The position numbers and the translations under genes were made by a program. 64,000 nucleotides of DNA from Cordilura impudica (lineage: Eukaryota > Arthropoda > Insecta > Diptera > Scathophagidae): positions 131,107,612-131,171,611 of the forward strand of contig OY821519.1 of assembly GCA_963682025.1 (NCBI GenBank), in the 5' to 3' direction. Shown one piece after another: positions 1-11,335 of the stretch (positions within the stretch are counted from its first letter, which is position 1; every line of letters begins with the position of its first letter). The notes below the pieces were generated by a model. That model made no database searches and was not told where the DNA came from. It worked only from the letters and a program-made list of their open reading frames with translations.

Positions 1-545
1 AACGGAAAACGAAAAATTAAAAATGGAAAATGGAAAATGAAAATGTGAAAAGTGGAAAATGAAAAATTAAAATGAAAAATGGAAAATGAAAAATTAAAAT
101 GAAAAATGGAAAATGAAATATGGAAAATGAAAAATTTAAAATTAAAAATGGCAAATGGAAAATGAAAAATTAAAAATGAAATATGAAAAATGGAAAGTGG
201 AATATGGAAAATAAAAAATGAAAATATAAAAACGAAAAATGAGAAATGAAAAACGGAAAATGAAAAATGAAAAATGCAAAATGGAAAATGGAAAATGGAA
301 AATGAAAAATGAAAATTGAAAAATGAAAAATGGAAAATGAAAAATCGAAAATGGAAAATGGAAAATGAAAAATGAAAAATGAAAAATGAAAATTGAAAAT
401 GAAAAATGAAAATTGAAAAATGAAAATGAAAAATGGAAAATGAAAAATGAAAAGTGGAAAATGAGAAATTAAAAATTAAAAACTTAAAATAAAAAACGAA
501 ATATGAAAATTGAAAAGTGAAAAATGGAAAAAAAATGAAAATTGA
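1..545. repeat. degenerate heptamer array (AAAAATG/GAAAATG)
   Basis: Purine-rich tandem array built on a 7-bp period, with units such as AAAAATG, GAAAATG and AAAAATT. It is cut by the left window edge. It abuts a hairpin that matches the terminus of dispersed repeat family C, so it is read as a microsatellite grown inside a C copy. Similar arrays on the opposite strand lie near 11.3-12.2 kb and 36.3-37.9 kb. Confidence 0.9.
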
Positions 546-592
546 AAATGAAAGATTCGGCCCAGCCGAATTTAACACTCTTAATTGTTTAC
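546..592 (+). mobile_element. terminal hairpin of a family C (DINE-1/mini-me-like) repeat
   Basis: Contains an inverted repeat (GATTCGGC...GCCGAATT) followed by AACACTCTTAATTGTTT. This is the reverse complement of the AACAAGTAAGAGTGTTAAATTCGGC terminus seen near 36283, 46588 and 59330. The heptamer array to its left would be internal to this copy. Confidence 0.65.
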
Positions 593-1243
593 AGTAAAAT
601 TGTTTCCTACTCTTCTGATATTCCACGGGAAGTTATTTCTTTTATTGAGAATATGGAACTAAATACATATAATTATTATTTAGGTTGTCGCGTCAAAGCG
701 AATGCTCAAATTTCATTTCGCCTCTAAAGGGAATCCATGAAAAAAGATGTAGATGTAAAACTTTAAGCCGGGCAGGCACACATTCAGGGTCCCAGAAAAA
801 TTTAGTTAAAAGAAAGTTTGTCAAGTTAATGAGTTGCTCAGTTTTATGAATTTTTGACATATGGAAAATTCACACAGATGGAGAGGAGGATTTACGATGG
901 CATTTTTTTTTTGTTGTTAGAAAAAAACCTAAAAATAAGAAAAATATGCAAAATGTTTAAATATGAATAAAACTTACCGTAAAGCTTTGATAAAAAAACC
1001 TTTTAGGTATGTGTTTAAAACCATAAACAAAAAAATGTTAATTATTTTGAACAAAATATTTTAGCACAAAAACAAAATAATGGAAAAAATTGAACAAAAG
1101 TCGAATTCCGACAGTTAGCAATACAACTGGATTAATTGGTTTAAGTGCAACTAACTTCATTTAATATTGAAAATTGAGTTCGGGGATTCCCAAAGAAGTT
1201 TTTTTTTTAAGTTTAAAAAATAATCAAACTAATATTAAAACTT
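593..1243. other. AT-rich interval, nothing recognised
   Basis: No gene, RNA or repeat recognised. There are homopolymer runs and short stop-rich frames only. Confidence 0.5.
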
Positions 1244-1551
1244 GTGGACAGAAGCCATTCAACTGTTCACGATATCATAAAACGCTTAAAAACTTCGAAA
1301 AAGGTCGGAAATAAGTTAAAAACAGTGCACAACAAGATTTTTACAGAGGAAAAAGAGCAATTTTTCGTACGAAAAATCAAAGTAAATCCTTCCCTAAGTG
1401 AAACAAAGCAGACAGACACTGCGAAAAAGGACCAGGAAAAGAAAGCCAGTGCACTGACTATAAAAAATGTCATTCACCGAGCCAATTTAAATGACAGACC
1501 TGCAAGCAAGAAGCCGTGGATGAAAAATTTAAAATTATCACTTTTTGAGAT
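1244..1551 (+). pseudogene. Tc1-like transposase fragment, N-terminal DNA-binding part
   Basis: An open frame of about 100 residues begins DRSHSTVHDIIKRLKTS and continues through KVGNK, FTEEKEQFFVRKIKVNPSLS and IRN-like NVIHRANLN to KKPW. The order and wording match the second helix-turn-helix of the paired-like DNA-binding region plus the linker of Tc1-family transposases. The first helix-turn-helix and the whole DDE catalytic domain are missing. The frame runs into a MITE with a TA duplication at 1551 and stops there, so the insertion may have cut an already decaying gene. The ATG at 1244 is simply the first in frame, not a proven start. The family call is from remembered motif order; non-function follows from the missing catalytic domain. 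Confidence 0.75.
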
Positions 1552-1552
1552 A

Positions 1553-2090
1553 CAGTAGTTTTGACATAGCTGCACATACAACTTTTGCATGAGTTTATGT
1601 GCAGATAAGACAAAATCGTTCTTAAGTTAAATGTGCTTACATGCCTAAATATGTAGGTATAGAATTAGTGTGTCCCTCTTCCATTATTTTGAGATTTTAA
1701 GATGACTAAAGTTGGCTTTTAGCGCTTTTTAAGATATTTTTTGTCTGTTTTCTATGTCACAGAAATTAGACATCATCATTTATTTTGTGTGTGTATTTTC
1801 TTCCATTAAGAGTGAGTGGTATTGTAAAATAAACAAACTTAATAAAGTCATTTTCACTCCACTTGTTTTGATTTTGTTTTTCGTAAGAGGCAGCTAAATG
1901 TGACTTTTTTTATGAAAACAATTTAAAACTTTCAAAAATATGAGGCACTTATCATAAATGTGCAGGTACAGAAAGTGCACTTAAAGAAAAAGATTATTAT
2001 TGAATTTTGAAAATAAAAACCAAAACAAAAATTTTGTGCAGTTATAGCCAAAGTGCACTTAAGCAAAAGGCAGCTAAGTCAAAACTACTG
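1553..2090. mobile_element. Tc1/mariner-type MITE with 23-bp TIRs
   Basis: The left end reads CAGTAGTTTTGACATAGCTG and the right end, reverse complemented, reads CAGTAGTTTTGACTTAGCTG. Both are flanked by TA (1551-1552 and 2091-2092). It is 538 bp with no coding capacity. Internal motifs GTGCACTTAA and GGCAGCTAA echo the right terminus near 1885 and 1970. TA duplication and CAGT ends fit Tc1/mariner. Confidence 0.85.
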
Positions 2091-2228
2091 TATACTTTCA
2101 CAAAGAAAAAAAAAAATAAATAAACGCATCGATGCGACACTTCAAACCACTTTTAAAGAAAATCGTTTGAATTTCAACCCCTTTTTGAATGTTTATAATG
2201 ATTGTTTCACTTTTGGCTATGCCATATT

Positions 2229-3300
2229 TCGAGCGCTATAAAAGCCAGGGGTCCAATTTATTTATGTATAATGAGTTTGTGCTGATGCTTGTAACTTCCA
2301 ATATTTTACGCAGACCCATCTTTTATTATACCAATCGACTCAGAATCGATAAACCGTGTTATCAAATATGAAATTTGGTATAAAAGCTTTTGTTAGACAT
2401 CGGACGATTGTTATTGGAATAGGTGCAAATGTCCAAACCTATCCGCCTTACAAATAATACCTGTGAGATCGACTTAAATAACCGTCAGATCCAGATTATC
2501 TCTATGATATCTATATCGGTCAAATTCGGTTTATGTGTGTTTAGCACACAAATAAATAAGTGGTCTAAAAATAAACTCTATAGGACTAATTTCAGTCATA
2601 GTTTCCATATAAAGATGCTTCCTGGCATTCACTTAAATCTTTCGAAAAACAAGCAAATTGTATAAATATTTCTCAAATTTGAGCGGTAAATTATTTGAGT
2701 AAATTTAGTGACTTTACTGAATATGATCTATTTGAAATATACAATCTGATATGAACTTTTAATAATTGCAGTGCGCAAATTAATAACATCTAGCAGAGCC
2801 AAGCCTTCGAAATTCGAGCGCAAATCGTAGGAAAATTTATTTGTTCATTCAATTATAAATATTTGTTGAGCAAACAGAAGATACCTAACTGGGTTTGTTA
2901 ATAAATAAGTTTATAATAACCTAAAGGTATACTAATCAATTTTGGCCAATTCACAATTCAACACAAATTTAATAAACAAACACACAGCATTGTATAGTTT
3001 TTTGTTTGAAGCTTAAATGTGTGTTCTTTGTATGTGTTAGTAGTAGCAACTTTAAGTGCATTTTACTCCAAAAAATGTGCGAGACAATGCAAATCTGTAA
3101 ATATGGTGGAAAGCTAAAAAGTAGTACCTTTGAAATGGGGTATGTGAGTCAAAATCGGTTGGTAACTAAAATTTTTATATAGGTCATAAGAAATTGCCAA
3201 ATATGCCACTCAAAATTTATTCATTCTAATTTCCTATATCCAATTATGGCCTCAGCCAAGTTGTACCTAAGACCATTTCTCGAAACTCATGGTCTACATA
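2229..3300 (+). mobile_element. diverged family A (DINE-1/mini-me-like) repeat, split by a small Helitron
   Basis: 2229-2789 matches the family A order: TAATGAGTTTGTGCTGATG, the ACCCATCTTTTATTATACC block, GATCGACTTAAAT, then the region before AATTAATAACA. The match resumes at about 3197 with ATGCCACTCAAAATT and runs to the GAGACC-like segment. The part between is a small Helitron. The GTCY block is nearly lost and the terminal palindrome is absent, so this is one of the oldest copies here. Confidence 0.7.
2790..3196 (-). mobile_element. small non-autonomous Helitron, family H copy 1 (5' end lost)
   Basis: Read on the minus strand it ends with a CGAATTTCGA hairpin followed by CTTGGCTCTGCTAG, a Helitron-type CTAG end. 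The TC start seen in other H copies is missing. It sits inside a family A repeat whose sequence continues on both sides. Confidence 0.7.
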
Positions 3301-3798
3301 AATTATATTTTTTTAAATGTTTAATGCGCATATAAGTATGTAGAAGAATAAACATTCAATTGTCACCAGATTTATGTTCCCAAAAATCATCAAAATTTTA
3401 AAAAAATAAAGCATAAAAATTATAAATAAGTTAATATGGAATAAATAATAAATGAATTATATGCCCTGTCAATCATTAAGTGAATGATGAGTGTAAATAT
3501 TATATTATATTTTACTTAAAATTAAAATGTGTTGTATCTTAAAAACTCTGCGGAAGACAAAATATTAAGAAATTTTTTTAATAGGCTAAATTAAAGTAGA
3601 CACAATTTTTTCAATGTGGTTGTACTTTTCGATTTCGATCATTAGAATGAAAATTAAGGAAATTAATTTTCATACGAAAGCAAATGCGTGCACAGTTGAC
3701 GCAGTTCAGCTCCTTAGGTTTTTTCATACAATTTCGAGACGATCATTACTTTCAAGTTGAAGAATATAGAAAAAAATTATGGAACTCTTTAATTTAAA
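3301..3798. other. AT-rich interval, nothing recognised
   Basis: No coding signal or repeat seen. Confidence 0.4.
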
Positions 3799-4177
3799 CT
3801 AGTAGATTCCAGCCCTCGAAATTCGAGTGCAAGATCTAGAAAATTTTATTTTTTCATTAAATAAAGACCCTTAAGGTATGCTAATGAATTATAGCCAATT
3901 CACAAATCAACACAAGAAAAACTAACTCATTTTTATTACAAACACATTAACAAAATTAATAAACACACACATAGCATTGTATAATTTTATGTATGTGTTA
4001 GTAGCAATTTTAAATGCAATTTACTCAAAATAAAGGAAAAAATTTAGAAATTTGTAAATCTGCAAAACGGCTAAAAAGAAATACCTTTCAAATAATGTAC
4101 GTTTGGTCAAAATCGGGATAAAACGGTAGAACAAAACATCGGTCACAAGAAATCGCTTAGCCTTTTAATATTATAGA
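3799..4177 (-). mobile_element. small non-autonomous Helitron, family H copy 2 (complete)
   Basis: On the minus strand it starts TCTATAATATTAAAAGGC after host A and ends with the CTCGAATTTCGAG palindrome, about 11 bases, then CTAG before host T. TC...CTAG ends, a subterminal hairpin, A/T insertion and no target duplication are the Helitron hallmarks. It is 379 bp with no open frame. Confidence 0.88.
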
Positions 4178-4290
4178 TTTGAGTATATTAAACAAAATTT
4201 TTAAATAACATGAAATTAGTTTTTTACTTGAATTACTTAATTTACTTTACTTAAATTCTTATGATTAAATCAAATTAGATTCAAGATCTT

Positions 4291-4372
4291 TAGCAGGGCT
4301 GTGGAGTCGGAGTCACGGTATTTCTATAGGAGTCGGGTCACTACAAAAACTCGCGACTCCGACTCCAAAATT
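4291..4372. repeat. solo hAT-like terminal sequence
   Basis: The stretch CAGGGCTGTGGAGTCGGAG and the inverted CGCGACTCCGACTCC form a local inverted repeat. The CAGGGCTGTGGAGTCGG wording resembles hAT-type termini common in insects. No partner end was found, so this is either a remnant or a short foldback. Confidence 0.35.
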
Positions 4373-4706
4373 TTTCATTACTGCACGTACATTAAAAATT
4401 CATATAATTTTTCAAATATTTGCAAAAAAAAAATTCTTCGAAATTGGCGACGTAATATTTTACAGATCATTATGAAGGTTTTAATTTATTTTATGAATGT
4501 AAGTTCATTCAAGTACCGAAAATAAAAAATATGAAAGTGTTTCATAATTTAAATTATCTTGGAATTTTATTTAGCAGAACTTATACTCGGTTATTGATCA
4601 AGTTGAAACTAGGTGTTTGTGGTTTTTTTAAGGTGTGTTATTGAATTTGAACAAAATTCAGCATAAAATTAAAATTTGTGCTATAAAATATTATAATTCC
4701 ATATTA
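4373..4706. other. AT-rich interval, nothing recognised
   Basis: Only stop-rich frames. The last 4 bases (ATTA) are the target duplication of the next element. Confidence 0.4.
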
Positions 4707-5455
4707 CTGTCTTCTGGAATAACCGCGTATGTCCATTTTTGTCAGTTTTGAGTTAACGATGCCAAATATATTAATTTGTAATGCTCTTTACATGTGTTAA
4801 ATTAAAATTAAAAAATACTGAGCATTTCTTTAAATAACGACGTAACTTAAATGCTTATTAAATTAATTTGCGGCACTATCGACGTATGTCGACCTACGAT
4901 TGATCGCTGACAAATTATTTTCTCAGAAAACGACACATAGCGACATACGTTGTTATTAATGAAAAAAAAGCTAAATAATTTTGGATTAGTTTTCAGTTTA
5001 TAACTACTTATAAAAACTTGTGTGTTTACTTCTGTTATTTCTTGTCACTATTATTCTTTTTACGTTGTTATATTCTCATCGAAAGTCCCGTTAACTTTAT
5101 GTGGACGAACAAAACAATCAATTTTTCAAGCAACAACAACTAATGTCTACATGGGTGCTTTCATTGGTAGTTTTCTTTTTCAAAGAAAACGACGTTTGTC
5201 GACATATGTTGTTTTATCTGCACACACTTTAGGTGTTAATTACATATTGTTTCTTCGTCCTTCTCTAGGATCTATTTCTCTGAAGATTTTTGACTCAAAA
5301 TTTTGTATAAAGTATTTATTGCCCATATCTACAGGACTGTTATATAAAAAGCTGTAAAAACTTTATATCGAGCCCATAATTTCAAATATAACGTTTTTTG
5401 GCTACCCTGAACATTTTGATTTTTTGACATACGCGATTATTCTAGAAAACCACAG
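4707..5455 (-). mobile_element. family B element copy 1 (unclassified TIR transposon, 4-bp TSD)
   Basis: It is 749 bp, flanked by ATTA on both sides. The right end, reverse complemented, reads CTGTGGTTTTCTAGAATAAT; the left end is CTGTCTTCTGGAATAACCGC, with a few bases lost. CGTATGTC/GACATACG motifs recur in both TIRs and at several internal sites. The 111-codon frame at 5022-5357 is not conserved in the other copies and is not called as a gene. It lies in reverse orientation to copies 2-5. Confidence 0.85.
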
Positions 5456-6010
5456 ATTATACATTATAGGTCTGGTGTTTAAGTTAATTTCTTGTTAGAA
5501 AAAAAAAAAAGAATTAAAGTCAATGTGGAGTTTAATTTGAACTCTTAATATTTAATATATATATTTTTTTAAATTAAAATTTAAAAAAAAAAAATTAAAT
5601 ACACATAATGATTTTGAAAAACATTTTGCCGAGCAGGAGCAGTCTAGTGTCGTCGCTTAAATTTAGTAGAAAGTAGCGGACACAGAAACTCCAGTATACA
5701 GTCTTAGCTACATTTAAAATAGACTTTTACCAGACATTAAAGAAGGTAGAGAAATTTTACCGTTCTTCAAATTTAGCGAAACAGATGCAATTTCCTGAGG
5801 TTTCAGGGGAGCTGCTCTGATCACCGCATCATGGCCACCGAAACAAGTGTACGCAGAACTATTATCTTCTGCACTCAGAACCATCAGATCCGATTTCAGA
5901 CCATCAATTAAGCCAGATATTATTAAGGCTATCCAATTTCGAAAGACAAATGCAGCGTTATTTTTTAAGGTTTTGTTATTTTAAGTATCCGATTTTATAG
6001 TACGAGTATT
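5456..6010. other. unassigned interval, possibly an old transposon relic
   Basis: About 5620-5960 has slightly higher GC and a stretch reading FRPSIKPDIIKAIQFRKTN in one frame. I do not recognise it and see no repeat partner in the window. Confidence 0.25.
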
Positions 6011-6019
6011 TTGTTTGTT

Positions 6020-6313
6020 ATTAAAATAGATTTGTTTAATATCTTGCAAACGATATCTTCGTGGATGTCTTTGCCGATAATTATTTGATTCTTTTTTACT
6101 CATGTCAAAATAGTTTGCTTTTTGCATTCAGTTAGCTTGGAGAGGTGACCAGGACGAGGTTTTGGTAAAATTGAGGAGTCTCTTTGCCCTATGTTCCAAG
6201 CTATTTCACGAAAAGATTAACTTTCGTTTCTGAGCTATAGAATAATTTTTCTCTGATCAGCACCGATTTCTTTTTTAATATACGAATACTTTTTCTGGTA
6301 CTTATAGTTGCCA
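6020..6313 (-). pseudogene. Tc1-like transposase relic, N-terminal region
   Basis: The minus strand from an ATG near 6313 gives MATISTRKSIRI. After a frame change it gives EIGADQRKII, SFREIAWNIGQRDSSI and PKPRPGHLSKLTECKKQTIL. These follow the order of a Tc1-type helix-turn-helix (REIA...S-S-I) and the GRPRKLTE-like GRPR linker motif. Stop codons interrupt it (after IIL and after ESX) and no catalytic domain follows. Direct copies of TATACGAATACTTTTT lie at 6282 and 6447, but clear inverted ends were not found. Family assignment is by motif order only and is moderately sure. Confidence 0.5.
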
Positions 6314-6319
6314 TAATAC

Positions 6320-7945
6320 GCTTTTTGTGTTATAAAAAGAATCTAAAAATGTTCCGTTGGTTTTTGAAAAAAAATTTAATTCTCAATGTGTCTATAGTAA
6401 AAAGTTCGTAATTCAAAATATTTTATTAATATTTACTATTTAAAGTATACGAATACTTTTTACATTTAAAAGTTCAACTTAGTTGACACAAAACGTCATC
6501 ACTTAATAATATTTCCATTTTGTAATATTTCCGACAGCAGAATTGTCAAATTCACGTAAAATCATTTCATCTGGCATCCGTGTGTTAGTAACAGTAAATG
6601 CTTTTGTAAAACGTATTAGTAATATCATTAATTCAGTCATTCAATTAGTGTCTCAGAGTTTGTCAGTCAGTACCTTTTTCACTATCGATATGTTTGTTTG
6701 TTGGCCCTCTTTTTGTATTTAGTACATTTTTTTATTTTTTTATATTTTTTGCCAGATCTCAAATATACAAGTTTTTTTTCTATTCCGAGCACCATATGAA
6801 ATAATTATGGAATGAATTGTTCAATATGTTTGGGGATAATATTCCAACACGAATAGCAGACAAACAGAGGTAAACACGACCGAATCGTAACGATTGAGCA
6901 AACTTACGAACAAGCAAATAAACAAGAGAAAGAAAAGATAAATCTAAAAAAGGTATGTACTACGAGTAAGTTGATATGTAGCTTGCTAGTTTGTGTGTAG
7001 TTGCTACACATATACATATAGATTTGCACGTTGGCATCGCACAAATAAAGTCACGCGGACCTCAGTCTGACCTAAAGCCCACTGCTTAGCAATGTTCTAA
7101 GCACGTGTTGTTGCCACACTCAAATGACAACAACAGCAACAAAAATAACAAGAGAATAGTTGTTAATAACGTTAGATGTTTTAATGTTATGGTACGAGTA
7201 TGTGCGTATGTGCATGAATGTATGACTTATACCAAACAGGTACAAACATGTATTCAATATTTTAATCTATTCAGAATTAATTAACCCTAAAATGCCAATT
7301 GATTAATTAGATATATACTTTTACAGTATGTCAATTATATTCCGCCATCTAGCTCTAGCTTAATACAATACATTTTCCATGCCAAATTAGCACATATAGT
7401 GTTTTGCATATTGCAGAGATTTCCGGTCTTCGATTTTCCGCTATTTTTATTTAAATAGCAAATGTCTTTTTCATTCTGAATTTTTGTTCATTGCTCATTT
7501 AAGGGTTAATTTGATGTTCGCATTTTTGTTGCATTCGTACAGACACATACTTATAATTACACAAATAAAGAGTTTGTTTTCAGTTTCGTCAAATGTTTTT
7601 TATAAAATTTATTATAATTATTTTAGTAGATGTTTGATGCGAACCACAACTGCATAATCGAAACTCCTGGTATTAAACAGCGGCAGTTAGGAAAATATTT
7701 TTATTACTTTTTATTGAGCTTTTTTTTGTAAAAAAAAAAGTTCCTTTCTTCTTATCAGCAACATATTAAGGCTATCGATTAAATGTCTCACGGCCAACGA
7801 CACCATTCGGACAGAGAGGCAGACATACTGAAAGATATAAATTGGAGTTGTAGAATTTACAAACTATGATGGTAGTAAATACGTGTCCCTAATTTTGAGA
7901 CGAATTTTCATATTTCAAATAAATTAAATATTCTTTTTGTAATTA
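6320..7945. other. long unassigned interval
   Basis: No protein-coding signal. A TCAGTCAGTAC initiator-like string lies at 6662. A purine-rich stretch at 6870-6950 ends in a good splice-donor-like AAAAAAG/GTATGT, so a non-coding host exon is conceivable but unproven. The rest is AT-rich. Confidence 0.3.
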
Positions 7946-7949
7946 TTGA

Positions 7950-9640
7950 CCAACACTCAGTTATTTTCCCTCCATACTTATACACTGCATTGTGTTGATT
8001 TCAGGAAAATGGACTATGGGAAGGAGGCAAGAGGGAGTAGTGTTTGTAGATATTTGACTTAAATTTTATTGGGGAAGATCTGTGAATGTAAACAATTTTC
8101 TCTGTAACGCGCTGTGCGGTTAACTTGACTGGACTGCAAATGGATATGATCTACTAGAGAAGCGGGTAGAGCGAACTGAAATTGGGCATTTGTAATGAGG
8201 TCGCTAATCTCAGAAGAACATATCCCATGATAGCATCTATCGAACAGTGTTAGACAATCCACATTCCGAAGAAGTTCCAATGAGTCAATAGTGTTGGGCA
8301 CATGCTTTCCTTTGCGCACGGTCCTGTAGCTCCAAAATAGTCTATGTATGGGAGTTTTATTTCATTTTCATAAGCTGTAAGTGGTATAGATTTTAAGGAG
8401 ATCAGGAGGTGTGAATTAATTTTTGCACCGTTTTAGATAACCAAGACACTTGAACGCTTCTTTCAACACTTCAAATACATGTTCATTTCAACGGACATCA
8501 CATCAAATTCTCATGCGCAAAACATCGAGAATATCCGATTCCTCAATATCTATACCAATCATATATACAGAGTACATTGTTGAATCCAAGACCCTGTGGG
8601 TCAACCAACAACATTGAGTATTCTGCGCATTAAAATCAACCCTATACGCCACTATACCCGCTCAGGGATTGTTGATAGATCTTGAGTGAGTGTGTCATAC
8701 ATTGTCATCTCTTTGTCCCCCCCCCCTCAGCCACAAAAAGACTTGGCCCAAAAATTTAAGAAAAATGAACAAAAAGTTTGATTAAGAACTTCATTGAGAA
8801 AGATAAGGAAAATGGAGGGAGATAGAACAGAACCTTGAGCTACTCCTGAATTAAACTGGAACTCATTGGATGAGACCCCATTAATAACAACACGTATTTT
8901 AGATAACCAAGACACTTGAACGCTTCTTTCAACACTTCAAATACATGTTCATTTCAACGGACATCACATCAAATTCTCATGCGCAAAACATCGAGAATAT
9001 CCGATTCCTCAATATCTATACCAATCATATATACAGAGTACATTGTTGAATCCAAGACCCTGTGGGTCAACCAACAACATTGAGTATTCTGCGCATTAAA
9101 ATCAACCCTATACGCCACTATACCCGCTCAGGGATTGTTGATAGATCTTGAGTGAGTGTGTCATACATTGTCATCTCTTTGTCCCCCCCCCCTCAGCCAC
9201 AAAAAGACTTGGCCCAAAAATTTAAGAAAAATGAACAAAAAGTTTGATTAAGAACTTCATTGAGAAAGATAAGGAAAATGGAGGGAGATAGAACAGAACC
9301 TTGAGCTACTCCTGAATTAAACTGGAACTCATTGGATGAGACCCCATTAATAACAACACGTATTGTGCAGTATTTGAGAAAACTCGACAAAAATAGATAG
9401 ATGTCAGTGGCGACCCCAAGTGCAACATATACCGTGCCATATGCGATCAAATGCCTTGGAAATATCTAAAGCAACCACTTTACTTTCACCAAAACTGTGA
9501 ATGGATCGACTCCAGCGCTCAGAAAGAAGAGCTAACAGGTCTCCCGTAGAACGATTTCTACGTAAACCATACTATCTATCATTAAGAAGTGAGATGGGAT
9601 TATTTGACTTTAAATTAGAAGTGGTGAAGTGAGACAGAGA
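7950..9640 (-). pseudogene. non-LTR retrotransposon (LINE) reverse transcriptase relic
   Basis: Reading from high to low coordinates, the minus strand gives YGLRRNRSTGDLLALLSERW, then VVALDISKAFDRIWH (motif A with its Asp). Next come IRVVINGVSSNEF and GVAQGSVLSPSIFLIFLNE (motif B; the usual GVPQGS has Pro to Ala). Then follow VYRVDFNAQNTQCCWLTHR, IDIEESDILDVLRMRI, NEHVFEVLKEAFKCLGYLKR and a C-terminal DCLTLFDRCYHGICSSE region (8059-8319). That order is typical of the RT and C-terminal part of CR1/Jockey-group LINEs; the exact clade is not settled. Motif C (xADD) is not readable. Stops, frame breaks and a 466-bp tandem duplication make it non-functional. The endonuclease and ORF1 are absent. 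A second, shorter 3' end copy lies at 43687. Confidence 0.85.
8431..9362. repeat. perfect 466-bp tandem duplication inside the LINE relic
   Basis: Units 8431-8896 and 8897-9362 match base for base by eye, including a run of ten C in each. The junction shares a short ATTTT/TTTT microhomology. The unit spans RT motif B through the KEAFKCLG segment. Confidence 0.9.
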
Positions 9641-9656
9641 GAGAGAGAGAGAGAGT
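9634..9656. repeat. (GA)n microsatellite
   Basis: About ten perfect GA dinucleotides following AGTGAGAC. Confidence 0.85.
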
Positions 9657-10285
9657 TTTAAGTCAGATAAGTTTCTTCAAATAAATTCCGTATTCTGCTC
9701 ACCAGCTCCACTTTTTTAACAGATAGGAACGAATTCCTTAACGTTCGTTAATAAATTTAGTTGTTGAGCATACATTTTAAATATTATTATACGCAGAAAT
9801 AAGTCAGTGTTTTACAAAGAACTGACGTTATGTACCATAGAAACACTCCCCCACGCACGCACAGTCACAGCTGAGACTTTTTTGGCCTAACCAAAAATCA
9901 CATGTTTTACTCATACGCACGTTTTCGTTAAACATCCATAAACGTAGTTTCATACAAACAAACAGAACACCATCACTCGACGCACAAGTATTAAAAGGTT
10001 TAAAAATAAACACAGTCATATTGATGCAGCACCAAAGTCACACACACAAACCCATCGCGTTGCGCGGAGGGTAGTTGGAAGAAAATTTTTACGCTTAATT
10101 GTTGATGATGATACACTACTAATTAGTAGTTAAAAAGACGTCCGATACATATGGCGAATACGTACACATTGAATTAACTATTAAAATTTTCGTATACAGT
10201 GTTACAATATCAGTGAGTCAGTGTTGAACGAAATCATTACATTAAATAATTAACAGTCAGTGTTTAAAAATGGTACATCGAAGAG
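9657..10285. other. unassigned interval
   Basis: No recognisable domain. Holds CAGTGTT-rich sequence near 10200-10265 and short frames that resemble nothing known to me. Confidence 0.35.
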
Positions 10286-10289
10286 AAAG

Positions 10290-10480
10290 AAGTAACAAGT
10301 TATTTTTATTCTTCAACATAACCTCCATGAAGTGTGATGTACTTTTATCAACGATTCTTTTTACAATATTTCGATACCCTTGACATATAACAATTTGTCA
10401 AACTCTTTCCACGACTTCCTAATTCATAAAAAATCTACTTCCGTAGAGCAATTTTTCCAAGTTTAGGAACAAATGGTATA
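10290..10480 (-). pseudogene. mariner-like transposase C-terminal relic
   Basis: On the minus strand one frame gives SWKEFDKLLYVKGIEIL and, after a frameshift, another gives KYITLHGGYVEE followed by a stop. This matches the usual mariner C-terminus pattern Y-x-x-GI-x-x-L...KCI-x-L-x-G-x-YVE. No catalytic residues are present. Assignment rests on this one pattern. Confidence 0.45.
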
Positions 10481-10499
10481 TTATATTATATTATATGTA

Positions 10500-10640
10500 T
10501 ATTAGTTACAATTTTATTCAATTTAATTTGACTAAACATGTTTGTACACTACTAAAATCCTGTACTGTAATTATAAGACTTAGTCTTGTTGTGCAGGAAA
10601 TCATTAAAACAAATATATAAAGAAATAAATAAATAAATGG
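10500..10640 (+). mobile_element. LINE 3' tail-like fragment
   Basis: TTGTGCAGGAAATCATTAAAACAAAT followed by an AAATA-type short repeat tail resembles the 3' end of insect non-LTR elements with (AAATA)n tails. No coding part adjoins it. Confidence 0.35.
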
Positions 10641-10849
10641 TATTTAGATAGGTGCTGTAAGCCAGGTCTGGAGAATAGTTGGTGGCACAAATAGGGAAAC
10701 AATTCGAACTGCAGGGATTTAAAAATTTCTATATCCAAAACAGATGACTGTTTTTAGGCAATTGTCAAGAACACGACAGCCATAAAGTTTACGAATTATT
10801 TCACGAACACGAATCGCCGATTCTCTTAAGATATCTTCAATCTCATTCA

Positions 10850-11095
10850 ATACAGTGATTCGTTTGTCCTTTTGTCCGTCTGTCTGTTGAAATCACGCTC
10901 ATTCACACAACTGAGTGTTTACCAAAATTAGGATATAATTGTTTGCCATTATTTGGAGCAGGTCGGTGTTGAATTTGGAGCATCTAGACCCAGTAATCAT
11001 AGAATGACAAACGAAAATGTAAAGATATTCCATTGAAATTTATTATAAAATTAAGTTAGAGTGCTGAATTCGTTTGTGCCGAATCTTACAACACC
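10850..11095 (+). mobile_element. family C repeat fragment
   Basis: Contains the CGTTTGTCCTTTTGTCCGTC proto-microsatellite, GTTGAAATCACGCTCAT, the GGTGTTGAATTTGGAGCATC block and a terminal TTCGTTTGTGCCGAATC hairpin, in the order of family C read on the plus strand. Confidence 0.6.
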
Positions 11096-11335
11096 AATGC
11101 AGCCGCCGCTATAATATCCAAAGTTTCATCCCCATAAGAATATTTTGAGGAATTATACGGTAATTAAAAAATCATGTGAGTCCGATCACAGGGGAGATGT
11201 GTAAACATCTAGTAATTAAAGATTTTTTAAGGCACTTTTTTAAAATCAAACAGAAAGCGCCATCTATGTATCACTTATAGCAATCAAATGCAGAGGCTCT
11301 GCTAATATAAAAATATTTATTATTATATCAACTGG

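Noticed and set aside
5022..5357. 111-codon open frame inside family B copy 1
   Set aside because: The homologous region in copies 2-4 is broken by stops, and no known motif is present.
8059..8319. 86-codon minus-strand frame taken as a separate small gene
   Set aside because: It reads as the C-terminal tail of the adjacent LINE reverse transcriptase.
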